The notes beneath the pieces were generated by a model. It saw nothing but the letters and a program-made list of their open reading frames with translations. It made no database searches and was not told the origin of the DNA. The position numbers and the translations under genes were made by a program. Positions 1-8,472 of a DNA stretch of 64,000 bases are shown in pieces. Source of the stretch: Sphingomonas hankyongi (lineage in GTDB: Bacteria; Pseudomonadota; Alphaproteobacteria; Sphingomonadales; Sphingomonadaceae); NCBI RefSeq assembly GCF_023516575.1, contig NZ_JAMGBE010000001.1, positions 372,001-436,000 of the forward strand, written 5' to 3'. Within the stretch, counting starts at the first letter, position 1. Each line of letters starts with the position of its first letter.

Positions 1-590
1 GCCAGGGTCGTCGTCGGCGCCGCCGCCGTCGCGGCGGGCGCGGCCGCGGCCGCCGTGAAGAAGCGGAAGGCGGCGCGGAGGAAGCGAAGCAATCCGAAGC
101 ATCCGAAGAGGCGCCGGCGCAATCTCAAGAACAAGTCGACGAGGAGCCGCAAGCCGAGCGCGAACAGGCCCCTCGGAAGCGTCGTCGTCGCGGCAAGCGA
201 AGCGACGTGGAGGCGATCGAACCGGACAGCTCGCCGATGGTAGAGCGGCCGATCGACGAGGAACCGCCGATCGCCGAGACCCAGCCGGCCGAGGAGTCGA
301 AGCCCAAGCGCCGGCGGTCGAAGAAGGTGGCCGCCGAAGAGACTCCGGTGTCGGTGCCTGAGCCGGCTCCAGCCGAAGCTCCTCCGGCCGAAACCGTCGA
401 CCAGGCAGCGCCTGCTACGGAGACACCGGCAAAGCGCGCCCGGAAGCCACGAGCCAAGAAGGTCGCTGACCAGGCCGCACCAGCAGAGGCCGCTCCGGCC
501 GATGCGGTCGCCGTACCGGCAGCGAACAACGATACCGCGCTGGACGAGGGCGAGCCGCGTCGCGGCTGGTGGCAGCGCACCTTCGGGTAA
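1..590 (+). CDS. rne: Ribonuclease E, C-terminal tail (partial, 5' end outside window)
   Basis: The third frame is open from the window edge to TAA at 588-590, so this is the 3' end of a larger gene. About 195 residues are visible. They start with an Arg/Gly block, continue through Glu/Ala/Pro/Lys-rich low complexity, and close on the short motif WWQRTFG. RNase E cleaves mRNA and rRNA precursors and uses a disordered basic tail as a scaffold for RNA and degradosome partners. The catalytic half is not in view, so the call rests on tail composition and on the order RNase E, M48 protease, DsbA-like protein that I know from sphingomonads. Another disordered basic protein is possible. Confidence 0.72.
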   Translation, partial: QGRRRRRRRRGGRGRGRREEAEGGAEEAKQSEASEEAPAQSQEQVDEEPQAEREQAPRKRRRRGKRSDVEAIEPDSSPMVERPIDEEPPIAETQPAEESKPKRRRSKKVAAEETPVSVPEPAPAEAPPAETVDQAAPATETPAKRARKPRAKKVADQAAPAEAAPADAVAVPAANNDTALDEGEPRRGWWQRTFG

Positions 591-642
591 GTAGGCAGCT
601 TTTCATCGCGCGTTCAGGCGCAAAGATGGTAAGCCGCCCCCG

Positions 643-2040
643 ATGACATCACCGGTCTCCCGGCTTGCGCGTCTGGTAATGCTCGCGCTGATGCTGTTTT
701 CTGTCAGCTGGCAGCCCGCAGCCGCGCAGGACTCTGGTCCCTCGATCCTTCGCGACAGCGAGACGGAAGCCCTGTTCCGCGACGCCTCTCTGCCGCTCAT
801 CCTGGCTGCCAACCTGGATCCGAACAGCGTGCAGGTCGTCCTTTTGGGCGATCCGGAGATCAACGCCTTCGTCGCGACGGGGCAGACCGTCTACATTCAG
901 TCCGGCCTGCTGCTTGCTGCGGACGACGTTGGTCAGGTCCAGGGCGTGATCGCGCACGAGCTCGGGCACGTTGCCGGCGGTCACTCGATCCGCCTGCAGC
1001 AGGGTGCAAACCAGGCCACGGGCATAACCATCGCGACGATGGTGCTCGCCGTTCTTGCGATGGCGGCAGGCGCCGGCGAGGCAGGCATGGGCATCTTGGC
1101 GGCCGGCCAGCAGGCCGCGATGGGGGAGTTCCTGGCTTTTAGCCGAACCCAGGAAAGCTCAGCAGACCAGGCCGGCGCGAAATATCTGTCGAAAGCGGGC
1201 ATCAGCGGGCGCGGGCTGCTGAAGTTCTTCAGCAAGCTGCAGAATCAGGAATATCGGCTCGCGATCTATGCAACCGACAGCTACGCCCGGACGCACCCGC
1301 TCTCATCGGAACGCATTCAGGCACTAGAGCAGGAATTCCGGCAGGATCCGGCCTGGTCGCACCCTGTCGACCCCGGGCTCGAGGCGCGCTTCGAGCGCGT
1401 AAAGGCGAAGCTTCTCGGCTTCTCGAACCCGAAGCAAGCCGTTGTGAAATATCCCGAGACGGACCAAAGCATTCCGGCACATTATGCGCGAGCCTATGCC
1501 TACCACGTCGGCGGTTATCCGGACAAAGCGCAGTCCGAGGCCGATGCGCTGCTGGCCGCCGACCCCCACGATCCCTATTTCCTGGAGCTTAAGGGACAGG
1601 TCCTGCTCGAAGGCGGCAAGCCTGCCGAGGCCATAGCGCCGCTTCGCGAGGCGACTACGCGTTCCGGAAATGCACCCCTCATTGCGGCCATGCTCGGGCA
1701 TGCCCTCGTGGCGACCGAGGATGCCAAGAACTTCGTGGAGGCGAAGCAGGTCCTGAAGACCGCCGTGGCCCGCGACAATAAGAACCCATTCGCCTGGTAT
1801 CAGCTGGGGATCATTTACGACCGCGAGGGCGATCAGGCGCGCGCCGCGCTGGCGACTGCCGAACGAAACAATCTCGAGGACAATCCGAAGCTCGCCCTCG
1901 CCAGCGCGCAGACCGCAATGAAGGGCATCCCGCAAGGGTCGCCCGACTGGCTTCGCGCGCAGGATATCGCCATGGTTTCCAAGGCCGAGCTGGCCAAGAA
2001 AGACAAACGCTACCGGGACAAGGACGAAAGCAAGCAGTGA
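643..2040 (+). CDS. M48 family periplasmic metalloprotease with TPR-like C-terminus
   Basis: This 465-residue protein begins with a signal peptide (basic start, hydrophobic core, probable cut near AAAQDS at about residue 29). The zinc site HELGH is at residues 105-109, and the likely third ligand lies in the ESSAD motif near residue 172. The region in between is hydrophobic and Ala/Gly-rich. From about residue 270 the sequence has helical, TPR-like repeats. This is the BepA/YfgC arrangement: periplasmic proteases of this type degrade or chaperone stalled outer-membrane proteins. The stop overlaps the GTG of the DsbA-like gene, so the two are probably co-translated as an envelope quality-control pair. 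Confidence 0.88.
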   Translation: MTSPVSRLARLVMLALMLFSVSWQPAAAQDSGPSILRDSETEALFRDASLPLILAANLDPNSVQVVLLGDPEINAFVATGQTVYIQSGLLLAADDVGQVQGVIAHELGHVAGGHSIRLQQGANQATGITIATMVLAVLAMAAGAGEAGMGILAAGQQAAMGEFLAFSRTQESSADQAGAKYLSKAGISGRGLLKFFSKLQNQEYRLAIYATDSYARTHPLSSERIQALEQEFRQDPAWSHPVDPGLEARFERVKAKLLGFSNPKQAVVKYPETDQSIPAHYARAYAYHVGGYPDKAQSEADALLAADPHDPYFLELKGQVLLEGGKPAEAIAPLREATTRSGNAPLIAAMLGHALVATEDAKNFVEAKQVLKTAVARDNKNPFAWYQLGIIYDREGDQARAALATAERNNLEDNPKLALASAQTAMKGIPQGSPDWLRAQDIAMVSKAELAKKDKRYRDKDESKQ

Positions 2041-2750
2041 ACGAAAAGAGAGGATCGTCGCTGATGACGGCGGCGATCGCGGGGGGGTTGATAGGGTCGC
2101 TGCTCACCGCGGCTTTGCTCATCTTCGCGATGCCGGAATATCTCAGCAGCCGCATCGTGCGGCAGGGCATGTTGGCTAATCCCAACATCCTGTCGGAGAC
2201 GGTCGATGCTCTGCGGGATCAGCAATATGCTCCAGTGCTGGCCTCAAACCGCCGCGCCCTGGAAACGCCCTTCGGAAGCTCCTGGAAAGGCGCCGAGAAG
2301 CCCGAGGTGACGCTGGTCGAGTTTTACGATTACGCCTGCCCCTATTGTAAGGCGAGCAACCCCAGCGTCGACCGCTTGCTGCGCGAGGATCCGGGCTTGC
2401 GCATCGTCTATCGTGAGCTTCCAATCCTGGGCCCCGACAGCGTCGTTGCCGCCCGCCTCGCTCTTCAGGCTTCCAAGCAGGGCCGTTTCGGCCAGTTCCA
2501 CGACACCTTGTGGAAGGCGGGCAGGCCGGCCCCGCAAACCATCGCCGTAGCGGCGCAGGCCGCGGGCATCCCGGCGCAGCCGGTCAAGGACCCGGCAATC
2601 GAAGCGGAGCTGAAGAGCAATTTCCAGCTCGCGGGCCAGCTGGGCGCAACGGGCACTCCGGTGTTCATCGTCGGCGATAGGGTGATGAACGGGGCAGTGG
2701 GCTACGAAGCGCTGAAGAAGGCGATAGCGGACGTTCGCGCGAAAGGCTGA
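2037..2750 (+). CDS. DsbA family thiol oxidoreductase, membrane anchored
   Basis: The 237-residue protein has an N-terminal hydrophobic segment (about residues 10-30), then a thioredoxin fold with the active site CPYC after FYDYA. Near the C-terminus is the GTPVF cis-proline loop, followed by the family's usual small end (GYEALKKAI). Such proteins form or shuffle disulfides in the periplasm. The GTG start at 2037 overlaps the protease stop in a GTGA arrangement. An in-frame ATG at 2064 is an alternative start that would still keep the membrane anchor. Confidence 0.87.
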   Translation: MNEKRGSSLMTAAIAGGLIGSLLTAALLIFAMPEYLSSRIVRQGMLANPNILSETVDALRDQQYAPVLASNRRALETPFGSSWKGAEKPEVTLVEFYDYACPYCKASNPSVDRLLREDPGLRIVYRELPILGPDSVVAARLALQASKQGRFGQFHDTLWKAGRPAPQTIAVAAQAAGIPAQPVKDPAIEAELKSNFQLAGQLGATGTPVFIVGDRVMNGAVGYEALKKAIADVRAKG

Positions 2751-2751
2751 G

Positions 2752-3396
2752 CTACCCGCCCTCGCCTTTGAATCCTTGCGCGATCACGTACCACTCGCTC
2801 GAATCCTTGCGGCTTGCCGGAGGCTTCGCGTGCTTCACGCTCGTGAAGCTCCGCTTGAGCTCGGCCACGAGCTGATTGTCGGCTCCGCCGGCGAGGACCT
2901 TGGCGACATAGGCGCCGCCGGGCCGCAGCACTTCCTGCGCAAACTCCAGGCCCGCCTCGACCAGCGCCATGGTGCGCAAATGGTCGGTTTGCTGATGGCC
3001 GACCGTATTAGCCGCCATGTCGGAAAGCACGAGGTCTGCCGGCCCTCCAAGAGCCTCGTTGAGCTTTGCAGGCGCATCCTCGGCCATGAAATCCATCTGG
3101 AGGATGGCGACGCCGTCGAGCGGGTCCGTCGGAAGCAGGTCGATGCCGACGACGCTGGCCTGCGGAGCCTTCCGGCGCACGACCTGGCTCCAGCCGCCGG
3201 GAGCAATACCGAGGTCCACGACGGACTTCACACCCTTGAGCAGTCCGAAGCGCTCGTCGAGCTCGATGAGCTTGTAGGCGGCGCGGCTTCGATAGTTCTC
3301 GGCTTTCGCGCGCTTAACGTAGGGGTCGTTGAGCTGTCGCTCGAGCCAGCGCGTCGATGAAACCTTGCGGCCCTTGGCCGTTCTGACGCGCTTCAC
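2752..3396 (-). CDS. rlmE: 23S rRNA (uridine2552-2'-O)-methyltransferase RlmE (FtsJ/RrmJ)
   Basis: RlmE methylates the ribose of U2552 in the A-loop of 23S rRNA during large-subunit maturation. The 214-residue protein has the family features in order: SRAAYKL with the first catalytic Lys, the AdoMet loop DLGIAPGGW (usually DLGAAPGG), the LSDMA aspartate, VAKVL with the second Lys, and a late Glu in SSEWYV. The start is GTG, overlapping the stop of the upstream phosphatase by 4 nt, so the two genes form a translationally coupled pair. It converges on the DsbA-like gene with almost no gap. Confidence 0.95.
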   Translation of the reverse strand: MKRVRTAKGRKVSSTRWLERQLNDPYVKRAKAENYRSRAAYKLIELDERFGLLKGVKSVVDLGIAPGGWSQVVRRKAPQASVVGIDLLPTDPLDGVAILQMDFMAEDAPAKLNEALGGPADLVLSDMAANTVGHQQTDHLRTMALVEAGLEFAQEVLRPGGAYVAKVLAGGADNQLVAELKRSFTSVKHAKPPASRKDSSEWYVIAQGFKGEGG

Positions 3397-4448
3397 AATT
3401 GCCAGCCGTCACGCGCCATCAGCGAGCGCAAAATGCCCTCGCGGATGCCACGATCGGCGACACCCAGGTTCTTCGCCGGCCAAATCTCCATGATGGCTTC
3501 AAGGATCGCGCACCCGGCAACCACCAGATCGGCCCGTTCGGTTCCGATGCATGGAAGGCACGAACGTTCCTCATAGTCCATGCCCGCGATCATGCCGCTG
3601 ATCTTCTGCATGGCTTCGATAGGCACATGAAGACCGTCTACGGCGCGGCGGTCGTAAGAAGGCAGCGCGAGATGAACACTCGCCAGTGTGGTCACGGTGC
3701 CGCTCGTGCCAAGCAGGCGAATACCCTCGCGCGTGTCGGGCAGCATGAGCGCGAAATTGGCGAACGCGCGCCGCACGCGCTCGCGCATGCGCTTGTAGGC
3801 CTTGATTCGGTCGGGACCTTCGAGCGCCTCCCGCCCCTCGCTCTCCGTAAGCGACACGACGCCCCACGGAGCGCTCCACCAGCTGTGGATTCGTGGCGTT
3901 CCGTCCACCTGGTCCACCAGGACAAGCTCGGTCGAACCGCCGCCGATGTCGAAGATAAGCGCCGGTCCATCGCCCGGCTCGAGCAATTTGTGGCAACCCA
4001 GCACGGCGAGGCGCGCCTCTTCCGCCGGCTCGATAATATCCAGGACGATGCCCGTCTCGTCGCGGACCTTGTCGGCGAACTCGTCGCCGTTTGCCGCGCG
4101 ACGGCACGCCTCGGTCGCTACTGAGCGTGAAAGCGACACGTTGCGCCGCCGGAGCTTGTCCGCGCAGATCGAAAGCGCGCCGAGCGCCCGGTCCATGGCG
4201 TCCTTCGAAAGGGCGCCCGATTGGGAAAGGCCCTCGCCCAGCCGAACGATCCTTGAAAAGGCATCGATGACGGTGAAGCCGCCCTCCTTGGGCCGCGCGA
4301 TCAGCAGGCGGCAATTGTTCGTTCCAAGGTCGATTGCGCCGTACGTGTGGCGATGCGTCTCGCGCTTCCACGGCGGCCTGGGTTCTGATGGCCTGCTCTG
4401 CTCAACATGCCCCTGCAGAGCCGGCGCACTGGCGACTTGCTGCGCCAT
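3393..4448 (-). CDS. Exopolyphosphatase / pppGpp phosphatase (Ppx/GppA family)
   Basis: The protein has the ASKHA phosphatase fold: phosphate-1 loop AIDLGTNNCRLLI near residue 40, and phosphate-2 loop IFDIGGGSTELVLV in the middle. Family members hydrolyse polyphosphate and/or pppGpp. At about 351 residues it is the short alphaproteobacterial form without the C-terminal HD-like extension of E. coli Ppx, so Ppx cannot be told from GppA by sequence alone. The first codon of the open frame is GTG (4451), directly followed by ATG (4448), which I prefer. It lies upstream of rlmE in a 4-nt overlap. Confidence 0.88.
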   Translation of the reverse strand: MAQQVASAPALQGHVEQSRPSEPRPPWKRETHRHTYGAIDLGTNNCRLLIARPKEGGFTVIDAFSRIVRLGEGLSQSGALSKDAMDRALGALSICADKLRRRNVSLSRSVATEACRRAANGDEFADKVRDETGIVLDIIEPAEEARLAVLGCHKLLEPGDGPALIFDIGGGSTELVLVDQVDGTPRIHSWWSAPWGVVSLTESEGREALEGPDRIKAYKRMRERVRRAFANFALMLPDTREGIRLLGTSGTVTTLASVHLALPSYDRRAVDGLHVPIEAMQKISGMIAGMDYEERSCLPCIGTERADLVVAGCAILEAIMEIWPAKNLGVADRGIREGILRSLMARDGWQL

Positions 4449-4606
4449 CACACACGCCCATTCTTTTTCACCGCTCAGATCAGCGGCTAACTTGATCCCG
4501 TTTAATCACATCAGGGGTGCGTTGGGCAAGGTCCTGCCGGTTTCGCGCCGTTGACACGGCCCGGGCGGTGTCTCTATCTCGCCGCCTTTCCGCCGCCTGC
4601 CGGCGT

Positions 4607-4680
4607 TGCCCCGTCGTCTAATGGTAAGACTACGGACTCTGACTCCGTCAATCGTGGTTCGAATCCACGCGGGGCATCCA
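4607..4680 (+). tRNA. tRNA-Gln (CTG anticodon)
   Basis: A full cloverleaf can be folded: acceptor TGCCCCG pairs with CGGGGCA, anticodon arm ACGGA/TCCGT encloses the loop CTCTGAC (anticodon CTG), and T arm CGTGG/CCACG encloses TTCGAAT. The first base is U1, as usual for tRNA-Gln. CCA is encoded at 4678-4680. It reads CAG codons. Confidence 0.95.
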
Positions 4681-4683
4681 GGA

Positions 4684-5256
4684 TTATTGAACGCGCTCGA
4701 CCGTTCCGCCGCTCGACACCGCCGAAGAAACGTCTGGATTGCCACGGTAGCGAATGGCTCCGCCGCTGTTGACGGCGGCGGACAATTTGGCCGGCGTGCC
4801 TAGCTCGATGCTCCCGCCGCTGTTGACGGCGGCGGAGACGTCGCTCGCGCGCAAGCTGCGCATGTCGATCTTGCCACCGTTGGAAACCGCGACCGCGATG
4901 TCGCCCTGCGAGGCGAAGCCGTCGCCGAAACGCATTTCGCCGCCGTGCGAAACGGCAACGGCATCGAGGTTCGGCGTTTGGATCTCGACATCGAGCCGAT
5001 AGCCCTCGGGACAGCGCACATTGCAGTTCTCAATTTCGAGGCTCGCATGCTTCACTTTGAAGCTCGTGTAGGCGCTGCTGCCGTTGCGAATCGTCACGCG
5101 CTGAACGGCGCCTGGAACAATCCTCACCGTTCCACCGCCTTTGAGGCCGACCGCGTTGAAATGCGGCACTGCGACGGCTTCGGCTGCGCGCGATTGCGCG
5201 GCCGGAAATAGGACCGTGGCGGAGGCCAGGCAGAATATCGTGACGATCGGGCGCAT
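4684..5256 (-). CDS. Secreted GIN-domain (DUF2807-like) protein
   Basis: The 190-residue protein has a signal peptide (cut near AQSRAAEA) and then a repetitive beta-rich body. Short units with the pattern x-A-x-S/N-G/S-G-G recur (VAVSHGGEM, VAVSNGGKI, AAVNSGGSI, AAVNSGGAI, SAVSSGGTV), as in the parallel beta-helix of the GIN / DUF2807 family. A Cys pair (NCNVRC) lies in the middle. The function of the family is not settled; export is clear from the sequence. It ends 3 nt from the tRNA-Gln gene and is divergent from the GST gene. Confidence 0.8.
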   Translation of the reverse strand: MRPIVTIFCLASATVLFPAAQSRAAEAVAVPHFNAVGLKGGGTVRIVPGAVQRVTIRNGSSAYTSFKVKHASLEIENCNVRCPEGYRLDVEIQTPNLDAVAVSHGGEMRFGDGFASQGDIAVAVSNGGKIDMRSLRASDVSAAVNSGGSIELGTPAKLSAAVNSGGAIRYRGNPDVSSAVSSGGTVERVQ

Positions 5257-5358
5257 GATTCACTTCCTTCGTGGGGGCATTCGCTACATTTGTAGCGCTC
5301 TGTTCGAAGGCTGTCCAGCCGCTTGCCGATAAGCCTTCCCCTATGCATGAGGTGCCGA

Positions 5359-6108
5359 ATGGACCGCCCTCTCACCGTCATCGGCAGCTTCGTCAGTCCC
5401 TATGTGCGCAAGGTTCTCGCCTGCCTGTCGCTCAAGGGCCTGGCCTATGAAGTCGATCCGATCACGCCGTTCTTCGGCAATGACGAGTTCGAGCGGCTGA
5501 GCCCGCTGCGGCGCATCCCGGTGCTCACCGACGGGGACTTTCACATCAGCGATTCCTCGGTGATCTGCGCCTATATCGATGAAGCTTATCCCGGCCATCC
5601 CCTGTACCCCCGGGACCCGAAGGACCGGGCACGCTCAAGGTGGGTGGAGGAGTTCGCAGACAGCCGGCTGGGCGAATTGTTCATCTGGGACCTATTCTAC
5701 CAAAAGGTCGTCCGCCCCCTGGTTTGGGGTGAGGCAGGCGATCAGGAGCGGATCGATCGCGCCCTGACCGAAGGCATTCCCGCTGCCCTCGACTATCTGG
5801 AGGAGGAGCTGCCCGCCGAAGGGTGGCTATTCGAGGAAATCGGCGTCGGCGACATTTCCGTCGCCAGCTTCTTCCGCAACGGCGCCTACGCTGGCTTCGA
5901 GGTCGACGGAGATCGCTGGCCGCGAACTGCGGCGTTCGTTCAAAGGGTGCTGGAGCACTCCGCCATGGCATCGCTTCTGCCGTTCGAGGACGTTCAGCGA
6001 AGCGTGGACATCAAGGGTCGCCGGCAGGCACTGCTGGATGCCGGCGCGCCGCTTTCGCCACACACGTGGGGCGTGCGGGAGGCCCGGAAAGGCCCGATGC
6101 GCCTCTGA
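5359..6108 (+). CDS. Glutathione S-transferase family protein
   Basis: The N-terminal thioredoxin-like domain begins VIGSFVSPYVRKVLACLSLKG, carries the cis-Pro turn RIPVL, and has the glutathione gamma-Glu-binding motif DSSVICAYID. A helical C-terminal domain follows. The length is 249 residues. I chose ATG 5359 over the ATG at 5323, because the added 12 residues are not family-like and GAGGTG sits just upstream of 5359. Substrate cannot be told. The last residues (to WGVREARKGPMRL) are slightly longer than in typical GSTs. Confidence 0.87.
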   Translation: MDRPLTVIGSFVSPYVRKVLACLSLKGLAYEVDPITPFFGNDEFERLSPLRRIPVLTDGDFHISDSSVICAYIDEAYPGHPLYPRDPKDRARSRWVEEFADSRLGELFIWDLFYQKVVRPLVWGEAGDQERIDRALTEGIPAALDYLEEELPAEGWLFEEIGVGDISVASFFRNGAYAGFEVDGDRWPRTAAFVQRVLEHSAMASLLPFEDVQRSVDIKGRRQALLDAGAPLSPHTWGVREARKGPMRL

Positions 6109-6110
6109 AG

Positions 6111-6632
6111 CTAAGCCGCTCGCTGGGACCCGCCGAGCGGCCCGGAAATCCAGTGTTCGAAGCGCGTCAGCAGCGAGGGCTTGGATGGGATGAAGCCCGG
6201 CTCTACGGGCGGCGCGACGCTTTCCGTTTCGTAGAGCATCAAATTCTGCGGAATCTTTGGCCTTAATGTCTCGCGACCGCGCAGCAAATCCTCGGCCATG
6301 GCGAGCGACCGGTGCACATCTTCGGCCGTGAATGGCTTGGTCAGGCAGCCAAGGGCAAGGTCCGGCATGGGAAAGCTCGGCGCCTTGCCGCTTACGAACA
6401 GGCAGGCGACGCCTATGTCGTTCAGCCGAACGGCCACCGAAAAGCCGGTCGTCGCATGGGCCAGGTGCAGGTCGAGCAGGACCAGGTCCGGATCATGCTC
6501 CTCCGCGGCAGCGATTGCGGCATCTGCGTCCGCCGCCATCGCCACTACGCGATATCGCGGATTATCCTCGACCAGATATTTGAGCGTCGTTGCAAGCTGC
6601 GTGTCGTCCTCGACAATTTGGATCCTCAGCAC
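6111..6632 (-). CDS. Stand-alone response regulator receiver protein
   Basis: This is a receiver domain with an acidic pocket EDD at residues 8-10, phospho-acceptor D54 in LVLLDLHL, the switch Ser in FVSGK, and Lys in CLTKPF. There is no DNA-binding or enzymatic output domain; a tail of about 50 Pro-rich residues follows. The GTG start is supported by GGGAGG six bases upstream. No histidine kinase is adjacent. It could be a phosphorelay shuttle or a single-domain regulator that acts by protein contact. Confidence 0.85.
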   Translation of the reverse strand: MLRIQIVEDDTQLATTLKYLVEDNPRYRVVAMAADADAAIAAAEEHDPDLVLLDLHLAHATTGFSVAVRLNDIGVACLFVSGKAPSFPMPDLALGCLTKPFTAEDVHRSLAMAEDLLRGRETLRPKIPQNLMLYETESVAPPVEPGFIPSKPSLLTRFEHWISGPLGGSQRAA

Positions 6633-6762
6633 TCGCGGCCTCCCCTCTTCCGAAGATTCCCCCCGGAAAATCCGTAACTTGGAGACTCACCCGAAATGAG
6701 TCTGCTGCGAATCCCCCTTGAACGAGATTATCGGCGAACCGAGTCCCGCCCGCGCCGAAGCG

Positions 6763-6797
6763 CAAAAAGAAGGCGCCCCGGGATAACCCGGAGCGCC
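6763..6797 (-). terminator. Rho-independent terminator after the SleB-type hydrolase gene
   Basis: On the minus strand the arms GGCGCTCCGGG and CCCGGGGCGCC fold around TTAT and are followed by TTCTTTTT. It lies 25 nt past the stop of the hydrolase gene. Confidence 0.85.
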
Positions 6798-6821
6798 TCC
6801 ACCCCCTCCAGCCTTGGCTGG

Positions 6822-7574
6822 TTAAGCGCGATAGAAGATATGCGCGCCGATCTGTTGAGCGCGGCTCAGGCGACGGCCCCACGAGGGCGCGACATAGGTC
6901 GCATGATACCAAAGGACGTCGTCGGAGACGCTCGGAACGATGTTTGCGGTCGCGAGGCGAACGATTCCCACCGCGTGCCTCCAGGAGGCGGACGCTTCGT
7001 CCACCGACGGGAACTGGCCGCTGTGCGGATTGACGAAGGAGAACTGCCACGGCTGCCTGACCACGCCGCACCAGCTCCCGGGGTACTTGCCCGAAGCGGC
7101 GCGGTTCATGATGACCCGCGCAACCGCAAGCTGCCCTTCCAGGGCTTCGCCGCGCGCCTCGTGATAGACGGCAACCGCCATGCAGCGCGATTCCTCGTCG
7201 AGCTGCGCGCTCGCGCCATATTTGTCGACCAGGGCGTAAAGCGGCCAGCCGGCCTTGTAGAGCCACGACGCTTCCGTGGTGATGGACGGCGCCAGCTGCA
7301 ACGTCACCGAGCGCGCGGGCTGCGCCTGCACGACCGAGCCGTTGCCCAGCGTGACCGCAGTGGTCGTCGCAACGGCCTTCTGGACCAGGTTTGCGACCGG
7401 CGCGGCCACGTTACCGAGCGGCTTGGCAGCCGCATTGATGTCCAGCGCCTGCACGGCGGCCGGATTTGCGGTCAGCTTAGAATAATCCTGAGCAACCGCT
7501 TCGCTCGAACCGAGCGCAAGCATAAACATGCCCATCACCGCGGACGCACCGCGGCTGCCAAGCAGCTTGATCAC
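6822..7574 (-). CDS. SleB-type cell wall hydrolase
   Basis: The 250-residue protein has an N-terminal hydrophobic export segment, a low-complexity region to about residue 130, and a C-terminal SleB/Hydrolase_2 domain. The signature VYHEARGE holds the catalytic Glu; VIMNR, WCGVV and QFSFVN follow, then a closing HATYVAPSWGRR segment. Enzymes of this family cleave peptidoglycan glycan strands; in non-sporulating alphaproteobacteria they probably serve growth or division. The GTG start gives MIKLLGSRG. Transcription ends in a strong hairpin downstream. Confidence 0.88.
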   Translation of the reverse strand: MIKLLGSRGASAVMGMFMLALGSSEAVAQDYSKLTANPAAVQALDINAAAKPLGNVAAPVANLVQKAVATTTAVTLGNGSVVQAQPARSVTLQLAPSITTEASWLYKAGWPLYALVDKYGASAQLDEESRCMAVAVYHEARGEALEGQLAVARVIMNRAASGKYPGSWCGVVRQPWQFSFVNPHSGQFPSVDEASASWRHAVGIVRLATANIVPSVSDDVLWYHATYVAPSWGRRLSRAQQIGAHIFYRA

Positions 7575-7888
7575 TTACCTTTTGCCCTCAAATGGCGGAC
7601 GAAGGGCGCTCACTGGCCACCTCTGCTCGTCCGTCTTGCTCTCGAGCCTGGCGTCTAACGCGCCGCTGGCTCACTCGCTTTTCAATCGCTGAAGCCCAGA
7701 TATGGAATGTGTTAACCGGTTCCAAGCAATGAGCGGTGAACCGTTTAACACCCGCGATGGAATCCGGAACACTTTCAATTTGTTCACTTTTTCGGCCATT
7801 TGGCGCGATTTGCGGCTCAACTGGCCGTCTCTACCCATCGGCTCATCGGACGGGTAACGATTAACTGTTTCACCCAGGGACAAGTTGA
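7575..7888. other. Divergent intergenic region, 314 bp
   Basis: This gap separates the SleB-type gene (minus) from the EVE gene (plus) and must hold both promoters. It contains a 14-bp inverted repeat near its centre (7709-7751) and the SD AGGGA for the EVE gene. A 70-codon minus-strand open frame inside it has no recognisable motif and I do not call it. Confidence 0.6.
7709..7751. repeat. Long inverted repeat, 14-bp arms, possible operator
   Basis: The left arm GTGTTAACCGGTTC (7709-7722) and right arm GAACCGTTTAACAC (7738-7751) are inverted copies with 13 of 14 positions paired, separated by 15 bp. There is no T-tract. It lies almost exactly midway between two divergent genes, which suits a shared operator better than a terminator. 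Confidence 0.6.
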
Positions 7889-8296
7889 ATGGCTTATTGG
7901 CTGATGAAGTCGGAACCTGAGAGCTACAGCTGGAGCGATCTTGTGCGCGATGGCGGTACCGAATGGGACGGAGTGCGCAACAATGCGGCTAGGCCGCACC
8001 TGAAGGCCATGAAGGTCGGCGACCGGGCGTTCCTTTATCATAGCATGAGCGACAAGGCGGTCGTCGGCATCATGAGAATCGTGCGCGAGGCACAGCCGGA
8101 TCCGAAAGATGCCGATTGGGTCTCCGTCCGCGTCGAGCCGATCGAAGCCCTCGCGCCCGTCACCTTGTCGACGATCAAGGCGGAACCTCGCCTCGCACAG
8201 ATGGAGCTGATCCGGCAGTCGCGGCTGTCGGTCGCCCCTGTCAGGGAGGCCGAATGGGACGTCGTCCTCGAGCTTTCGAAGCGCGACTCTCCGTAG
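7889..8296 (+). CDS. EVE domain-containing protein
   Basis: The 135-residue protein is a complete EVE domain (PUA-like fold): it opens MAYWLMKSEPESYSW, then has WDGVRNNAARPHL, VGDRAFLYHS and VVGIMRIVREAQPDP, and ends at VLELSKRDSP. EVE proteins bind modified bases such as methyl- or hydroxymethyl-cytosine, and some are found with restriction or defence genes. The SD AGGGA lies upstream of the ATG. It is 176 bp before the TIR-FHA gene on the same strand, but whether they share a transcript is not evident. Confidence 0.92.
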   Translation: MAYWLMKSEPESYSWSDLVRDGGTEWDGVRNNAARPHLKAMKVGDRAFLYHSMSDKAVVGIMRIVREAQPDPKDADWVSVRVEPIEALAPVTLSTIKAEPRLAQMELIRQSRLSVAPVREAEWDVVLELSKRDSP

Positions 8297-8436
8297 AGAC
8301 AGGTGTGCCGCCCTTGGACACATTCTCACTTCAGCCTCGACTTTGGGCTTAGATTAAAAGAAATTAACCGCGATCGGGCGCGTGAGTCGCGGCACGCGTG
8401 TGTCCCTGTGCCTGCGTAGTGCAGCCGCGATATTGA

Positions 8437-8464
8437 GCTGAGCGCAGTCTCAGCGGTGAAGGAG
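8437..8464 (+). promoter_or_regulatory. Stem-loop and ribosome binding site that place the TIR-FHA start at CTG
   Basis: GCTGAG (8437-8442) pairs with CTCAGC (8449-8454) around a 6-nt loop. Directly after it AAGGAG (8459-8464) stands 8 nt before the CTG at 8473. An in-frame TGA at 8434-8436 bars any earlier start. Confidence 0.6.
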
Positions 8465-8472
8465 CGGGGACT

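Noticed and set aside
7866..7873. TGTTTCAC, half of a parS site
   Set aside because: The second half (GTGAAACA) is missing, so it is not a ParB site.
7671..7883. A 70-codon minus-strand open frame between SleB and EVE genes
   Set aside because: No SD, no motif, and it contains the inverted repeat; likely non-coding.
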